Shown in pieces: positions 22,578 to 30,510 of a stretch of DNA of 36,892 bases. Within the stretch, counting starts at the first letter, position 1. Each line of letters begins with the position of its first letter. The translations under genes were made by a program, and so were the position numbers. A model generated the notes under the pieces. The model was given only the letters and a program-made list of their open reading frames with translations, was not told the origin of the DNA and made no database searches. This stretch comes from Candidatus Woesearchaeota archaeon. GTDB taxonomy: Archaea; Nanobdellota; Nanobdellia; Woesearchaeales; 21-14-0-10-32-9. The stretch covers positions 1 to 36,892 of the forward strand of contig JAIPET010000009.1 in NCBI GenBank assembly GCA_021736975.1. The letters run 5' to 3'.

Positions 22578-23126
22578 ATGGCAGAAAATAAAGAACTAAA
22601 AGTTGAAATTGAAATTCCTCAAGATGTGGAAATAAAACATGAAGGAAGAAATATTCATGTAAAAGGACCTAAAGGGGAAGTTCACAGAAAACTAGCAGAT
22701 ATACATATGACTGTAGAAGTGCAAAAAGACAAAATGTTCATTTCATATCAAAATAACGGAAAAAAACAAAAAGCACAATTATTCACAACGAGAGCGCACA
22801 TAAAAAATATGATTGATGGTGTTCATAAAAGTTTTAATTATAAACTTAAAATATGTTCAGGACACTTTCCAATGAATGTAAGTCTAAAAGGAGACATAAT
22901 CGAAATTAAAAATTTCATAGGAGAAAAAGTTCCAAGAACAGTAAAAATCAAAGAAGGAGCAAAAGTTACAATTAAAGGAGAAATAATTGAAGTTGATGGT
23001 ATTAACAAAGAAATTGTTGGTCAAACAGCAGCAGACATTGAAAAATTAACTAAAAGACCTGGCTTTGATAAAAGAATATTCCAAGATGGAATATACATAA
23101 TAGAAAAAAACGGAAAGAAAATATAA
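22578..23126 (+). CDS. rpl6: Ribosomal protein L6 (uL6)
   Basis: A 182-residue L6 near the factor-binding site. It has two L6 repeats, the first with IHVKGPKGEVHRKL and the second with IIEVDGINKEIVGQTAADIE. FTTRAHIKNMIDGVHKSFNY links them. The archaeal length is as expected. Confidence 0.97.
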   Translation: MAENKELKVEIEIPQDVEIKHEGRNIHVKGPKGEVHRKLADIHMTVEVQKDKMFISYQNNGKKQKAQLFTTRAHIKNMIDGVHKSFNYKLKICSGHFPMNVSLKGDIIEIKNFIGEKVPRTVKIKEGAKVTIKGEIIEVDGINKEIVGQTAADIEKLTKRPGFDKRIFQDGIYIIEKNGKKI

Positions 23127-23140
23127 CTAAGTGAATAAAC

Positions 23141-23698
23141 ATGGCCCCAAAAAAATTCCTAAGAAAAGACACTCACAAAAAAGCTAGAATTGGCAAAAAG
23201 TGGAAAAATCCTAAAGGACATCAAAACAAAAAAAGACTTCATGTAAAAGGACATTCAGCAACAGTTAAAGCTGGGTATGGAAGAAAACTTGAAGAAAAGA
23301 ATACTAATAAAGAAGGATTACAAATAGTTATTATAACTTCAATTGAAGAACTAAAAAGAATAGATCCTAAAACTCAAACAGCAAGCATTGAAGGTTTAGG
23401 AAGAAAGAAAAAAATAGAACTTTTAGATGAAGCAAAAAAATTAAACATAACAATACAAAATTTAAACATAAAAAGATATGAAGAAACTGCAAATGCAAAA
23501 CAAAAAGAAAGACAAAAAGCAGCTAAAATAAGAAAAGAAAAAATATTAGAAAAAGAAAATGCAGCTAAAAAAGCAGAAGAAAAAGCTGAAAAAAAAGCAA
23601 CTAAAAAAACAGATGAAAAACCTGAAGAATTAGTAATTGAAGAAAAAAAGAAACAAGAAAAAGAAGAAAAAGATAAAATCCTAACAAAAGCAAAGTGA
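23141..23698 (+). CDS. rpl32e: Ribosomal protein L32e (eL32) with coiled-coil tail
   Basis: A 185-residue L32e. The family core is near the N-terminus: KKARIGKKWKNPKGHQNKKR, HSATVKAGYGRK, then the IEGLGRKKKIELLDEAKKLN block. About 75 extra Lys/Glu/Ala residues from around residue 112 form a highly charged helical tail, which the family usually lacks. Its position between L6 and L19e is canonical for archaea. Confidence 0.95.
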   Translation: MAPKKFLRKDTHKKARIGKKWKNPKGHQNKKRLHVKGHSATVKAGYGRKLEEKNTNKEGLQIVIITSIEELKRIDPKTQTASIEGLGRKKKIELLDEAKKLNITIQNLNIKRYEETANAKQKERQKAAKIRKEKILEKENAAKKAEEKAEKKATKKTDEKPEELVIEEKKKQEKEEKDKILTKAK

Positions 23699-23702
23699 TA
23701 AT

Positions 23703-24245
23703 ATGAAAATACAAAAAAGACTCGCAGGCCAATTATTGAAATCATCCACTAAAAGGATAAAATTTGATAAAGATAGACTTGCAGATATAAAAGAAGCTAT
23801 AACCAAAACAGATATTAGACAACTAATAGATGAAAAAGCAATTAAAAAAATTGATGAAAAAGGCGTTAGCAGAAGTAGAGCAAACAAAATAAAATCACAA
23901 AAAAGTAAAGGAAAACAAAAAGGTCCTGGAAGCAGAAAAGGAAAAAGAACTGCAAGACTTCCAAGAAAAGAAGAATGGATGATAAAAATAAGATCACAAA
24001 GAGAATTAATTAAAGAATTAAAAGATAATTCAGTAATCACTCAAGAAACTTACAGAATGGTATATAAAAAATGCAAAGGTGGATTTTTTAGAAATAAAAG
24101 ACATATAAAATTATTCCTAGGAGATCATAACTTATTTCAAAAAGCAGAACCAGGTGTTAAGAGAATAGTAAAAACAAAGAAAAAAACAGTTAAAGTTACA
24201 AAAAAAGCACCAGCAAAAAAACAAGAAGCTGAAAAGAAAGACTAA
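23703..24245 (+). CDS. rpl19e: Ribosomal protein L19e (eL19)
   Basis: A 180-residue L19e, an archaeal/eukaryotic large-subunit protein. Recognised by IQKRLAGQLLKSSTKRIKFD, IKKIDEKGVSRSRANKIKSQ, the basic GPGSRKGKRTARLPRKEEWM and the helix TYRMVYKKCKGGFFRNKRHI. The last 25 residues are Lys-rich. Confidence 0.97.
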   Translation: MKIQKRLAGQLLKSSTKRIKFDKDRLADIKEAITKTDIRQLIDEKAIKKIDEKGVSRSRANKIKSQKSKGKQKGPGSRKGKRTARLPRKEEWMIKIRSQRELIKELKDNSVITQETYRMVYKKCKGGFFRNKRHIKLFLGDHNLFQKAEPGVKRIVKTKKKTVKVTKKAPAKKQEAEKKD

Positions 24246-24255
24246 GTGAACTAAA

Positions 24256-24768
24256 ATGCCAAATACAATAAGAACAATAAAATTTAGAAGAAAAAGAGAC
24301 GGAAAGACTAATTACAAAAAAAGACTTTCCTTACTTAAATCAAGAGAAAACAGATTAGCAATAAGAAAAACAAACACTCAAATAATATTACAAATAATTA
24401 AGTATGAAACAGATGGGGATAAACCAATTGTAACTGTTCAGAGCAGTCAATTAAAGAAATTAGGTTGGAAATATTCATTTAAAAATTTACCAGCAGCATA
24501 CTTAGCAGGATTATTGCTTGCAAAAAAAGCAAAAGAAAAAGGAATAAAAAAAGCAATCTTAGATATGGGTTTGCAATCTCCTAAAAAAGGAAATAAAATA
24601 TATTCAGCACTAAAAGGTGTAATTGACGGAGACATAAATGTTCCAGCAAATGAAGATATATTTCCACCAGAAGACAGATTAAAAGGAGAACACGTAGGAA
24701 AATATTTAGAACAATCAAAAAATATAACGCAAGATTTTGAAAAAATCAAAACAGAACTAACAAAATAA
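24256..24768 (+). CDS. rpl18: Ribosomal protein L18 (uL18)
   Basis: A 170-residue 5S rRNA-binding L18. Recognised by FRRKRDGKTNYKKRLSLLKS, RENRLAIRKTNTQIILQII, the AYLAGLLLAKKAKEKGIKKA helix and LKGVIDGDINVPANEDIFPP. GTGA lies upstream as a weak ribosome-binding site, as for several genes here. Confidence 0.97.
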   Translation: MPNTIRTIKFRRKRDGKTNYKKRLSLLKSRENRLAIRKTNTQIILQIIKYETDGDKPIVTVQSSQLKKLGWKYSFKNLPAAYLAGLLLAKKAKEKGIKKAILDMGLQSPKKGNKIYSALKGVIDGDINVPANEDIFPPEDRLKGEHVGKYLEQSKNITQDFEKIKTELTK

Positions 24769-24787
24769 AATTAACCGAGTGAAAAAA

Positions 24788-25594
24788 ATGCCTAAAAAGA
24801 AAATTACTAAAAAAGAAGAACCAGAGGAACTAGTAGTCTTAGAACCTACGGACGAAGAATCAACAAAACCAATACCTGAAGAAACATCAATACCAGAGAA
24901 TTGGCAACCAAAAACAGAACTCGGAAAAAAAGTAAAATCAGGAGAAATTACTAATATGGATCAAATACTAGATAATGGCATGACTATTTTAGAACCAGAA
25001 ATTGTAGATTCTTTATTAGCAGAACTTGATTCAGAATTATTATTAATTGGTCAAGCTAAAGGAAAATTTGGTGGCGGTCAAAGAAGAATCTTTAGACAAA
25101 CTCAGAAAAAAACAAGAGAAGGAAATAAACCAAAATTCACAACTCTTGCTGTTGTAGGTAATAAAAATGGATACATAGGAATAGGTATTGGAAAAAGCAA
25201 AGAAACAGTACCTGCAAGAGAAAAAGCAATAAAAAATGCAAAATTAAATATTTTTAAAATCACAAGAGGCGCAGGAAGCTGGGCTTCAAATAGTAAAGAA
25301 CCAACAAGCATACCTTATGCAGTAGAAGGAAAAGTAGGTTCTGTAAAAATTAAATTAATGCCTGCACCAAAAGGTAAAGGATTATGTGTTGAAAAAGAAT
25401 GTGGAAAAATTTTGGCTTTAGCAGGAATAAAAGATGTGTGGGCTAAAACAGAAGGTCAAACAAAAAATAAGATTAACTTAATCACTGCTTGTGAAAAAGC
25501 ATTAAGAAATTTGATAAGTACAAAAACAAGACCACAAGACATAGAAACATTAAGTATACAAGAAGGAAGATTGAGGTTGCCAGAAAATGAGTGA
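24788..25594 (+). CDS. rps5: Ribosomal protein S5 (uS5)
   Basis: The track start at GTG 24779 is moved to ATG 24788, because GAGTGA directly precedes it as the ribosome-binding site; this leaves 268 residues. Archaeal S5 features are WQPKTELGKKVKSGEITNMD, FGGGQRRIFRQTQKKTREGN, VVGNKNGYIGIGIGKSKETV and GAGSWASNSKEPTSIPYAVE. An acidic/basic N-terminal extension of about 35 residues is unusual. S5 acts at the mRNA channel and in decoding fidelity. The L30 start overlaps its stop by eight bases. Confidence 0.95.
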   Translation: MPKKKITKKEEPEELVVLEPTDEESTKPIPEETSIPENWQPKTELGKKVKSGEITNMDQILDNGMTILEPEIVDSLLAELDSELLLIGQAKGKFGGGQRRIFRQTQKKTREGNKPKFTTLAVVGNKNGYIGIGIGKSKETVPAREKAIKNAKLNIFKITRGAGSWASNSKEPTSIPYAVEGKVGSVKIKLMPAPKGKGLCVEKECGKILALAGIKDVWAKTEGQTKNKINLITACEKALRNLISTKTRPQDIETLSIQEGRLRLPENE

Positions 25595-26021
25595 AGAAAA
25601 AACAATCGCAAAAGAAAACATTCAAACTACAGAAAAGAAAGTAGTAAAAGATACTGAAAAATCAAGTTCTGAATTCTTCGCAGTACTTCAAGTAAGAGGT
25701 TTAATTAATGTTACTGGTCAAGTAAAAGACACTCTTAGAATGTTAAATTTACAAAATTCAAATCAATTAACAATAATTCCAAAAAATAAACAAACACTTG
25801 GAATGTTACAAAAATGTAAAGATTACATAACTTGGGGAGAAATAAATGAAGAAACTAAAAAACTCCTTGATGAAAAAAGAAAAACAACAAAAAAATATTA
25901 TGCTTTACATCCACCAAGAGGCGGTTTTGAAAGAAAAGGAATAAAACAACCATTTAATAAAGGCGGAGTATTAGGTTATAGAAAAGAAAAAATCAATGAA
26001 TTAATAAAAAAGATGTTATAA
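25587..26021 (+). CDS. rpl30: Ribosomal protein L30 (uL30)
   Basis: A 144-residue L30 with FFAVLQVRGLINVTGQVKDT, LRMLNLQNSNQLTIIPKN and the archaeal C-terminal PPRGGFERKGIKQPFNKGGV. The first 28 residues are a Lys/Glu extension. A 5-bp hairpin follows the stop. Confidence 0.96.
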   Translation: MSEEKTIAKENIQTTEKKVVKDTEKSSSEFFAVLQVRGLINVTGQVKDTLRMLNLQNSNQLTIIPKNKQTLGMLQKCKDYITWGEINEETKKLLDEKRKTTKKYYALHPPRGGFERKGIKQPFNKGGVLGYRKEKINELIKKML

Positions 26022-26038
26022 CTGCGTTCAGATCGCAG
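26022..26038 (+). other. Hairpin between L30 and L15
   Basis: CTGCG-TTCAGAT-CGCAG is a 5-bp GC-rich stem with a 7-base loop directly after the L30 stop codon, in the only sizeable gap (37 bases) between S5 and L15. It may be a processing or insulating structure. Confidence 0.35.
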
Positions 26039-26058
26039 AACACATATGGCTGATAAAA

Positions 26059-26559
26059 ATGACTCATAACAAAAGAAAAAAAGTAAGTAGACAAAGAGGC
26101 AGTTGGACTCATGGCGGCGGAGAAAAGAAAAAGAGAAGAGGCGCTGGTCATAGAGGAGGACGAGGAAACGCAGGATCTGGTAAAAAAGGAGATGCTAAAA
26201 AAACAATGTTTTGGAAAGACACAGAATACTTTGGTAAACATGGTTTTGTAAATGTAACTGCTGATACTGACATCGCAATTAATATATCAAAATTAGAAGA
26301 ACAAATAGAGAACTTCTTAAAAACAAAACACGCAAGTAAATCTGGTGATATAATAAAAATAAATCTACACGCATTAGGTTTCACAAAATTACTAGGTGCG
26401 GGTACTTCAAAAACTAAATTTGACATTGCTGTTAACAAAGCTTCAGAATCTGCAGTAAAAAAAATTGAAGCGCTTGGTGGAAAAGTTAATATAGGAAGTA
26501 ATAAACCAAAAACTGAACAAAAAGTTCAAAAAGAAACAAAGTCAATTTCAAAAAAATAA
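26059..26559 (+). CDS. rpl15: Ribosomal protein L15 (uL15)
   Basis: A 166-residue L15, a late-assembly large-subunit protein. The Gly/Arg-rich start is conserved (RKKVSRQRGSWTHGGGEKKK, RGAGHRGGRGNAGSGKKGD), and the C-terminal domain has INLHALGFTKLLGAGTSKTK and EALGGKVNIG. A charged tail ends the protein. SecY follows after 57 bases. Confidence 0.96.
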   Translation: MTHNKRKKVSRQRGSWTHGGGEKKKRRGAGHRGGRGNAGSGKKGDAKKTMFWKDTEYFGKHGFVNVTADTDIAINISKLEEQIENFLKTKHASKSGDIIKINLHALGFTKLLGAGTSKTKFDIAVNKASESAVKKIEALGGKVNIGSNKPKTEQKVQKETKSISKK

Positions 26560-26616
26560 ATTTTGGCGTTTAATTAACAATCGTCAAATTAAAAATAAAC
26601 ATTTTAAGAGGGAAAA

Positions 26617-27951
26617 ATGGGGTTCTTAGACAACCTAATATCAGTACTACCGGAAGTAAAGCCACCAACACAGAAGAAACTGTCATTCTCAGAAAAACTT
26701 AGATGGACATCAATAGTTTTATTATTATATTTTGTATTAAGTCACGTACCTGTTTTTGGTCTTGGACAAAATACATTAGCACAATTCGAATTCTTATCAA
26801 CAATCTTAGGAGCAAGTTTTGGTTCATTAGTAAGCTTAGGAATTGGACCTATAGTGACTGCGAGTATTGTTTTGCAATTACTTCAAGGATCAGGTTTAGT
26901 TCGTTTTGATTTAAGTAGTGAACAAGGAAAAAGAAGATTTCAAGGATTACAAAAAATTTTAAGTGTATTTTTTATTTTACTTGAAGCAACTATATTTGTA
27001 ATAACTGGCGCTTTAGGCGCAGATCCGGGAATGACTGGAATAGTTATATTTCAAATCGCACTAGGAGGTTTATTCGTATTATTTATGGATGAAATCGTTA
27101 GCAAATATGGTTTTGGTTCAGGAATAAGTTTATTTATTGCAGCAGGAGTTAGTCAACAAATATTTTTACAATTATTCAATCCATTAGTTGGAGATGGAGC
27201 TTCACTTCCAGCAGGTCACGTTATAGCAATTTTATCAGCTTTGTTTACACAAACTGGAACAGATATAATTGCAACAAGTTTCGCAATAATACTAGCAACT
27301 GTATTAATATATTTATTAGTAGTATATGTTCAAGCAATGAAAGTAGAAATTCCTTTAAGTTTTGGAAGAGTGTCAGGACATGGAATAAGATGGCCATTAA
27401 ACTTTTTATACGCAAATGTAATACCTATAATTTTAGTTTCGGCATTAATTGCTAATTTTCAATTATTAAGTCAAATGTGGCCTTCACTTCAACCAATATT
27501 TAATTGGATAAATGCACCTAATATTCTTCAAGCAGCATTTAACGGTCAATTATTTGCAGTGGGAGCATGGACTATTATTGCTCAAGCATTAATATATTTA
27601 TTAATTTATATTGTTGGCGCGACAGTATTTAGTTTATTTTGGGTTCAAACATCAGGTCTTGATGCAAGTTCACAAGCACAACAAATGATTAATTCAGGTT
27701 TACAAATTCCAGGTTTTAGAAGAGATAAAAGAGTCTTGGAAAGAATGCTTAAAAGATATATAACTCCTTTAACTGTTATGGGTGGAATAAGTATTGGTAT
27801 CTTAGCAACACTTGCAGATCTTACAGGTGCTATAGGAACAGGTACTGGACTTTTATTAACTGTAATAATTATCTATAAATTATACGAAGACATAGCAAAA
27901 CAACATATGTATGATATGAATCCAATGATGAAAAAATTCATGAAGTTCTAG
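26617..27951 (+). CDS. secY: Protein translocase subunit SecY
   Basis: A 444-residue integral membrane protein, the channel subunit of the Sec translocon. About ten hydrophobic helices are visible. Archaeal hallmarks are PPTQKKLSFSEKLRWTSIVL, the plug-region VFGLGQNT, LGIGPIVTASIVLQLLQGSG, KYGFGSGISLFIAAGVSQQI, and the C-terminal cytosolic loop VERMLKRYI-like VLERMLKRYITPLTVMGG. It handles export and insertion of the signal-peptide proteins seen here. GAGGG is upstream of the ATG. The usual archaeal neighbour adk does not follow. Confidence 0.98.
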   Translation: MGFLDNLISVLPEVKPPTQKKLSFSEKLRWTSIVLLLYFVLSHVPVFGLGQNTLAQFEFLSTILGASFGSLVSLGIGPIVTASIVLQLLQGSGLVRFDLSSEQGKRRFQGLQKILSVFFILLEATIFVITGALGADPGMTGIVIFQIALGGLFVLFMDEIVSKYGFGSGISLFIAAGVSQQIFLQLFNPLVGDGASLPAGHVIAILSALFTQTGTDIIATSFAIILATVLIYLLVVYVQAMKVEIPLSFGRVSGHGIRWPLNFLYANVIPIILVSALIANFQLLSQMWPSLQPIFNWINAPNILQAAFNGQLFAVGAWTIIAQALIYLLIYIVGATVFSLFWVQTSGLDASSQAQQMINSGLQIPGFRRDKRVLERMLKRYITPLTVMGGISIGILATLADLTGAIGTGTGLLLTVIIIYKLYEDIAKQHMYDMNPMMKKFMKF

Positions 27952-28006
27952 AAATATTTTTTTGTAATTAATATTATTGTATTTTTTTCTCATTTTTTTT
28001 GTGATA
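27952..28006 (+). terminator. Oligo-U terminator after secY
   Basis: T tracts of 7-8 bases (ATATTTTTTTG, GTATTTTTTTC, CATTTTTTTTG) follow the secY stop, consistent with the end of the ribosomal operon transcript. Confidence 0.55.
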
Positions 28007-28064
28007 GATAACGTGTTTCGCTCAATTTAAATCCTTCTACGTATGTTTATTAATAACTCAAAAC

Positions 28065-28098
28065 ACTTATAAATAAGTAAATATTCTATTAGAATATT
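28065..28098 (+). promoter_or_regulatory. TATA box and inverted repeat before the DUF106 gene
   Basis: CTTATAAATA (28066-28075) is a good TATA box. Just downstream, AATATTCT-ATT-AGAATATT (28080-28098) is a perfect 8-bp inverted repeat across the expected transcription start, positioned like an operator. GAGGGG (28099-28104) is the ribosome-binding site. Confidence 0.5.
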
Positions 28099-28111
28099 GA
28101 GGGGTTAAAAA

Positions 28112-28843
28112 ATGGTTTTAGATGCAATTTTAAGTTTAGATTATTGGATTCTTATATTTTTATTATCTTTGATAGTGACTTTAATTTCTACTATTACTTA
28201 CAAATATACTACTGATCAAAAGAAGATTAAACAATATAGGAAAGAAGTAAAAGATATGCAGGCTGAGATGAAAAAGCATAAAGATGATCAGAAAAAAATG
28301 CTTAAAATTCAAAGAGAAATGATGTCTAAAAATGGTGAATTGATGAAACAAAGTTTCAAACCTATGCTTTATACATTTATTCCTTTATTATTGATTTTAA
28401 GTTGGATGTCTTCAACTCTTGCTTATGAACCTTTACAACCTAATATTCCTTTCTCTGTAACTGCTCAATTAGATGAACTGTATATGGCGAATTTATCTGA
28501 TATAACTATTAAAAGTGATAAGCCTATTAAAATGAAAGAAGATATTGAGTTTCAAGCTGAGGGAAAACAAAAAAGATGGATTTTGCAAGCAAATGAATCA
28601 GGCACTTATACTTTATTATTTGAAGGAGATTCGTTTAAAGAAACAAAAGAAATTTTAGTTACAACTGAAAAAAAATTCAAACAACCAATTCAAACTTATA
28701 AAGGACAATTAAAAAGTGTTACGACAAGTAATAAAGAAGTTACAATGGATTTTGGAATATTCAAACTTAATTGGTTATGGAGTTATATTTTATTATCAGT
28801 TATAATGAGTATTGGTTTAAGAAAAGTAATGGGTGTTGCATAA
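28112..28843 (+). CDS. DUF106 membrane insertase of the EMC3/Oxa1/YidC superfamily
   Basis: A 243-residue membrane protein. It has an N-terminal helix (WILIFLLSLIVTLISTITYK), a long cytoplasmic amphipathic coiled coil with Met and Lys (KEVKDMQAEMKKHKDDQKKM, then KIQREMMSKNGELM), a second helix (MLYTFIPLLLILSWMSSTL), an outside domain of about 100 residues and a final helix (WLWSYILLSVIMSIGLRKV). This is the DUF106 architecture, archaeal relatives of EMC3/TMCO1 that insert membrane proteins beside SecY. Its position after secY is normal for archaea. It has its own promoter. Confidence 0.88.
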   Translation: MVLDAILSLDYWILIFLLSLIVTLISTITYKYTTDQKKIKQYRKEVKDMQAEMKKHKDDQKKMLKIQREMMSKNGELMKQSFKPMLYTFIPLLLILSWMSSTLAYEPLQPNIPFSVTAQLDELYMANLSDITIKSDKPIKMKEDIEFQAEGKQKRWILQANESGTYTLLFEGDSFKETKEILVTTEKKFKQPIQTYKGQLKSVTTSNKEVTMDFGIFKLNWLWSYILLSVIMSIGLRKVMGVA

Positions 28844-28852
28844 ATTCTTTTT

Positions 28853-29194
28853 TTATAATTTTTCTAATATGTGGTACTGCTCCTCGTAGCTTCTTGCAAT
28901 ATCATTATCTTTTATAATTACAGTTTTTACGTTCTTTTTCCAATTTGTTATCAAAGTTGTATCTCCGCAAACAATTGTTGAAGCAAGAGAATGACGTTTT
29001 TGTTTGTTTTGTATTGCGTAGGTTAATTTCATTTTTTTAAGGAATTTTATTCTGTCTTTTGCATCATAATCATATATGTGGTGCATTTTTACGCCTTGTT
29101 TTATTCTTTCCTTATGAAACTTCATAATGTAGTATTTGACAATATCAGGAACATAAGCAGGAATATCAAATTCTTTATCTCATGCTTCTGTTTT
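28853..29194 (-). pseudogene. Remnant of a TrmB/PLD-like regulator (C-terminal sensor part)
   Basis: The 90-residue ORF starting at 29125 is only the end of a longer reading frame. Reading upstream in the same frame gives DIPAYVPDIVKYYI before the first Met, then an in-frame TGA, and another stop further up. The combined sequence (VPDIVKYYIMKFHKERIKQG, STIVCGDTTLITNW, KTVIIKDNDIARSYEEQYHI) fits the C-terminal part of archaeal TrmB-type regulators with a PLD-like sensor domain, where a gDkvai.sW strand and an iaesYr.yFe.lW helix end the protein. The N-terminal HTH is missing. It lies in a 780-bp stretch between DUF106 and L34e that looks like decayed DNA. An intact TrmB gene of a different subtype lies at 30511. 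Confidence 0.55.
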
Positions 29195-29579
29195 TGTTGA
29201 TTATCTTTATGAAAAAATAAATATGGTGAGAAAAACAACAGAGTTTGTTTCTGATTTTGATGTTTTTGATGGTGTTGATGAAGATTCTGTTTATAAAATT
29301 CAAGAATTATAAAGTGCTTCTTTTTTGCCTCCTAGTCCTCTTATTTTTTCTACGAATTTATATTTCTTGTTAAAAGAAAATCATAATATTTCTGAAGATG
29401 TGAGAGAAGAAACATTGAAACATTTATCTGAACATTATGTGAATAAATTTAATTATACTTTTAAAAATCCGTACAAGGTTGATTCTTATCTTTCTTTTAA
29501 TTCATTTTTGCCAGAATGGTCATATAAAAAAGTGAAAAAAGAAATAAATAATGTTCTTTACATCAAAGAAATTCAATAA
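29157..29579 (+). pseudogene. Broken unknown ORF with one in-frame stop
   Basis: The frame 29157-29579 is open except for a TAA at 29310-29312. The track shows only the 84-codon second half, from TTG 29325; the first half (ATG 29223, MVRKTTEFVSDFDVFDGVDE) is 29 codons. Both halves use protein-like composition with U-ending codons. The second half reads YFLLKENHNISEDVREETLK and SFLPEWSYKKVKKEINNVLY. No promoter or ribosome-binding site is seen for either part, and no family is recognised. A single decayed gene is the simplest reading; two small ORFs, or chance, are alternatives. Confidence 0.4.
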
Positions 29580-29591
29580 ATTCTCACAATA

Positions 29592-29604
29592 AGCTTTATA
29601 AATA
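29592..29604 (+). promoter_or_regulatory. TATA box of the L34e-L14e operon
   Basis: AGCTTTATAAATA is centred about 29 bp before the L34e ATG at 29628, giving a leaderless transcript. Confidence 0.6.
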
Positions 29605-29627
29605 GGTGTTCTTTCCCAAATAGTATT

Positions 29628-29897
29628 ATGGCTCAACACAAAACAAAATCAAGAACTTTTGCAAGAGTAAAAGTTAGAACAGTTTCAGGTACTAAAACAA
29701 GATTTGATAGAAGAAAACCTTCGCTTGGTGTATGTCCTGTTACGGGTGAAACTCTTAAAGGTGTTCCAAGAGTTAATGCTGGTGAAATGAAGAAAATTGC
29801 TAAAAGTTCAAGAAGACCAGAAAGACCTTTTGGTGGTGTTTTATCAAGTAAGGCGACTAGAGCTATAATGAAAGATAAAGCAAGAAAAGAACAGTAG
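29628..29897 (+). CDS. rpl34e: Ribosomal protein L34e (eL34), zinc ligands lost
   Basis: An 89-residue L34e. The family pattern is clear from CPVTGETLKGVPRVNAGEMK and KSSRRPERPFGGVLSSKATR. Typical archaeal L34e has C-x2-C-G-x2-L-x-G and GGVLC-x2-C. Here the first pair is C36-P-V-T39 and the second is S73-S-K-A76, so three of four zinc Cys are gone. The fold must be held without zinc. L14e follows 54 bases later, and the cytidylate kinase gene often found between them in archaea is missing. Confidence 0.92.
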   Translation: MAQHKTKSRTFARVKVRTVSGTKTRFDRRKPSLGVCPVTGETLKGVPRVNAGEMKKIAKSSRRPERPFGGVLSSKATRAIMKDKARKEQ

Positions 29898-29901
29898 ACT
29901 T

Positions 29902-29926
29902 AGCTTTCCTGGCGACGGGAAGGGCT
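29902..29926 (+). other. Hairpin between L34e and L14e
   Basis: AGCTTTCC-TGGCGAC-GGGAAGGGCT can fold into an interrupted 8-bp stem with a 7-base loop. It follows the L34e stop by four bases and is more GC-rich than its surroundings. The L14e Shine-Dalgarno AGGAGG lies just after it, outside the stem. Confidence 0.4.
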
Positions 29927-29951
29927 TCTAATAAGGTCTAGGAGGATTAAA

Positions 29952-30398
29952 ATGTATGAAATAGGAAGATTATGTGTAAAAATAGCTGGAAGAGATGCAG
30001 GTAATTACTGTGTTATTCTTGAAGAACAAAAAGATGGTTTAGTTCTTGTTGATGGAGAGACAAGAAGAAGATCTGTTAATGTTAAACATTTAGAACCGAC
30101 AAATAAAGTTCTTAAAATAAATAAAGGTGGCTCAAGATCTGATGTTGTTGCTTTATTTAAATCAGAATTGAATATAGAATTAAAAGATTCAAAACCTAAA
30201 AAAGCAGCTGCTAAGCCTGTTAAACAAAAAGTTAAGAAAGAAAAAGTTTCAAAACAAGCTAAATCAACAAAATCAGCTAAAAAAGTTTCTAAAAAAGAAG
30301 AAACAGTAAAAAAAACTCCTGAATCTGCAAAAAAAGTAGAAAATGAATCAGATGTAGAATCAGAAGTTAAAAATGAGCTTTCAGGTAACAAAAAGTAA
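29952..30398 (+). CDS. rpl14e: Ribosomal protein L14e (eL14) with Lys-rich tail
   Basis: A 148-residue protein. The KOW-type core (1-75) is L14e: MYEIGRLCVKIAGRDAGNYC, VLVDGETRRRSVNVKHLEP, ending LKINKGGS. About 60 residues of Lys/Ser/Ala/Val repeats follow (AAAKPVKQKVKKEKVSKQAK). Typical archaeal L14e is 75-100 residues. AGGAGG lies seven bases before the ATG. Confidence 0.93.
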   Translation: MYEIGRLCVKIAGRDAGNYCVILEEQKDGLVLVDGETRRRSVNVKHLEPTNKVLKINKGGSRSDVVALFKSELNIELKDSKPKKAAAKPVKQKVKKEKVSKQAKSTKSAKKVSKKEETVKKTPESAKKVENESDVESEVKNELSGNKK

Positions 30399-30448
30399 TA
30401 ATTTATTTTTATTTTATTTCTTCACTTTTAAATAGTAACACATACAAA

Positions 30449-30460
30449 CATTTATAAATA
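30449..30460 (+). promoter_or_regulatory. TATA box of the TrmB gene
   Basis: CATTTATAAATA lies about 55 bp upstream of the ATG at 30511. The mRNA should have a leader of about 25-30 bases carrying the AAAGGTGG ribosome-binding site. Confidence 0.55.
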
Positions 30461-30510
30461 TCTGCGTATTTCTCTTCATATGATGACAAATAATCAAAGG
30501 TGGTATTAAT

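Noticed and set aside
16464-26438. Minus-strand ORFs opposite the ribosomal genes
   Set aside because: They are shadows of well-recognised ribosomal proteins with no independent signals.
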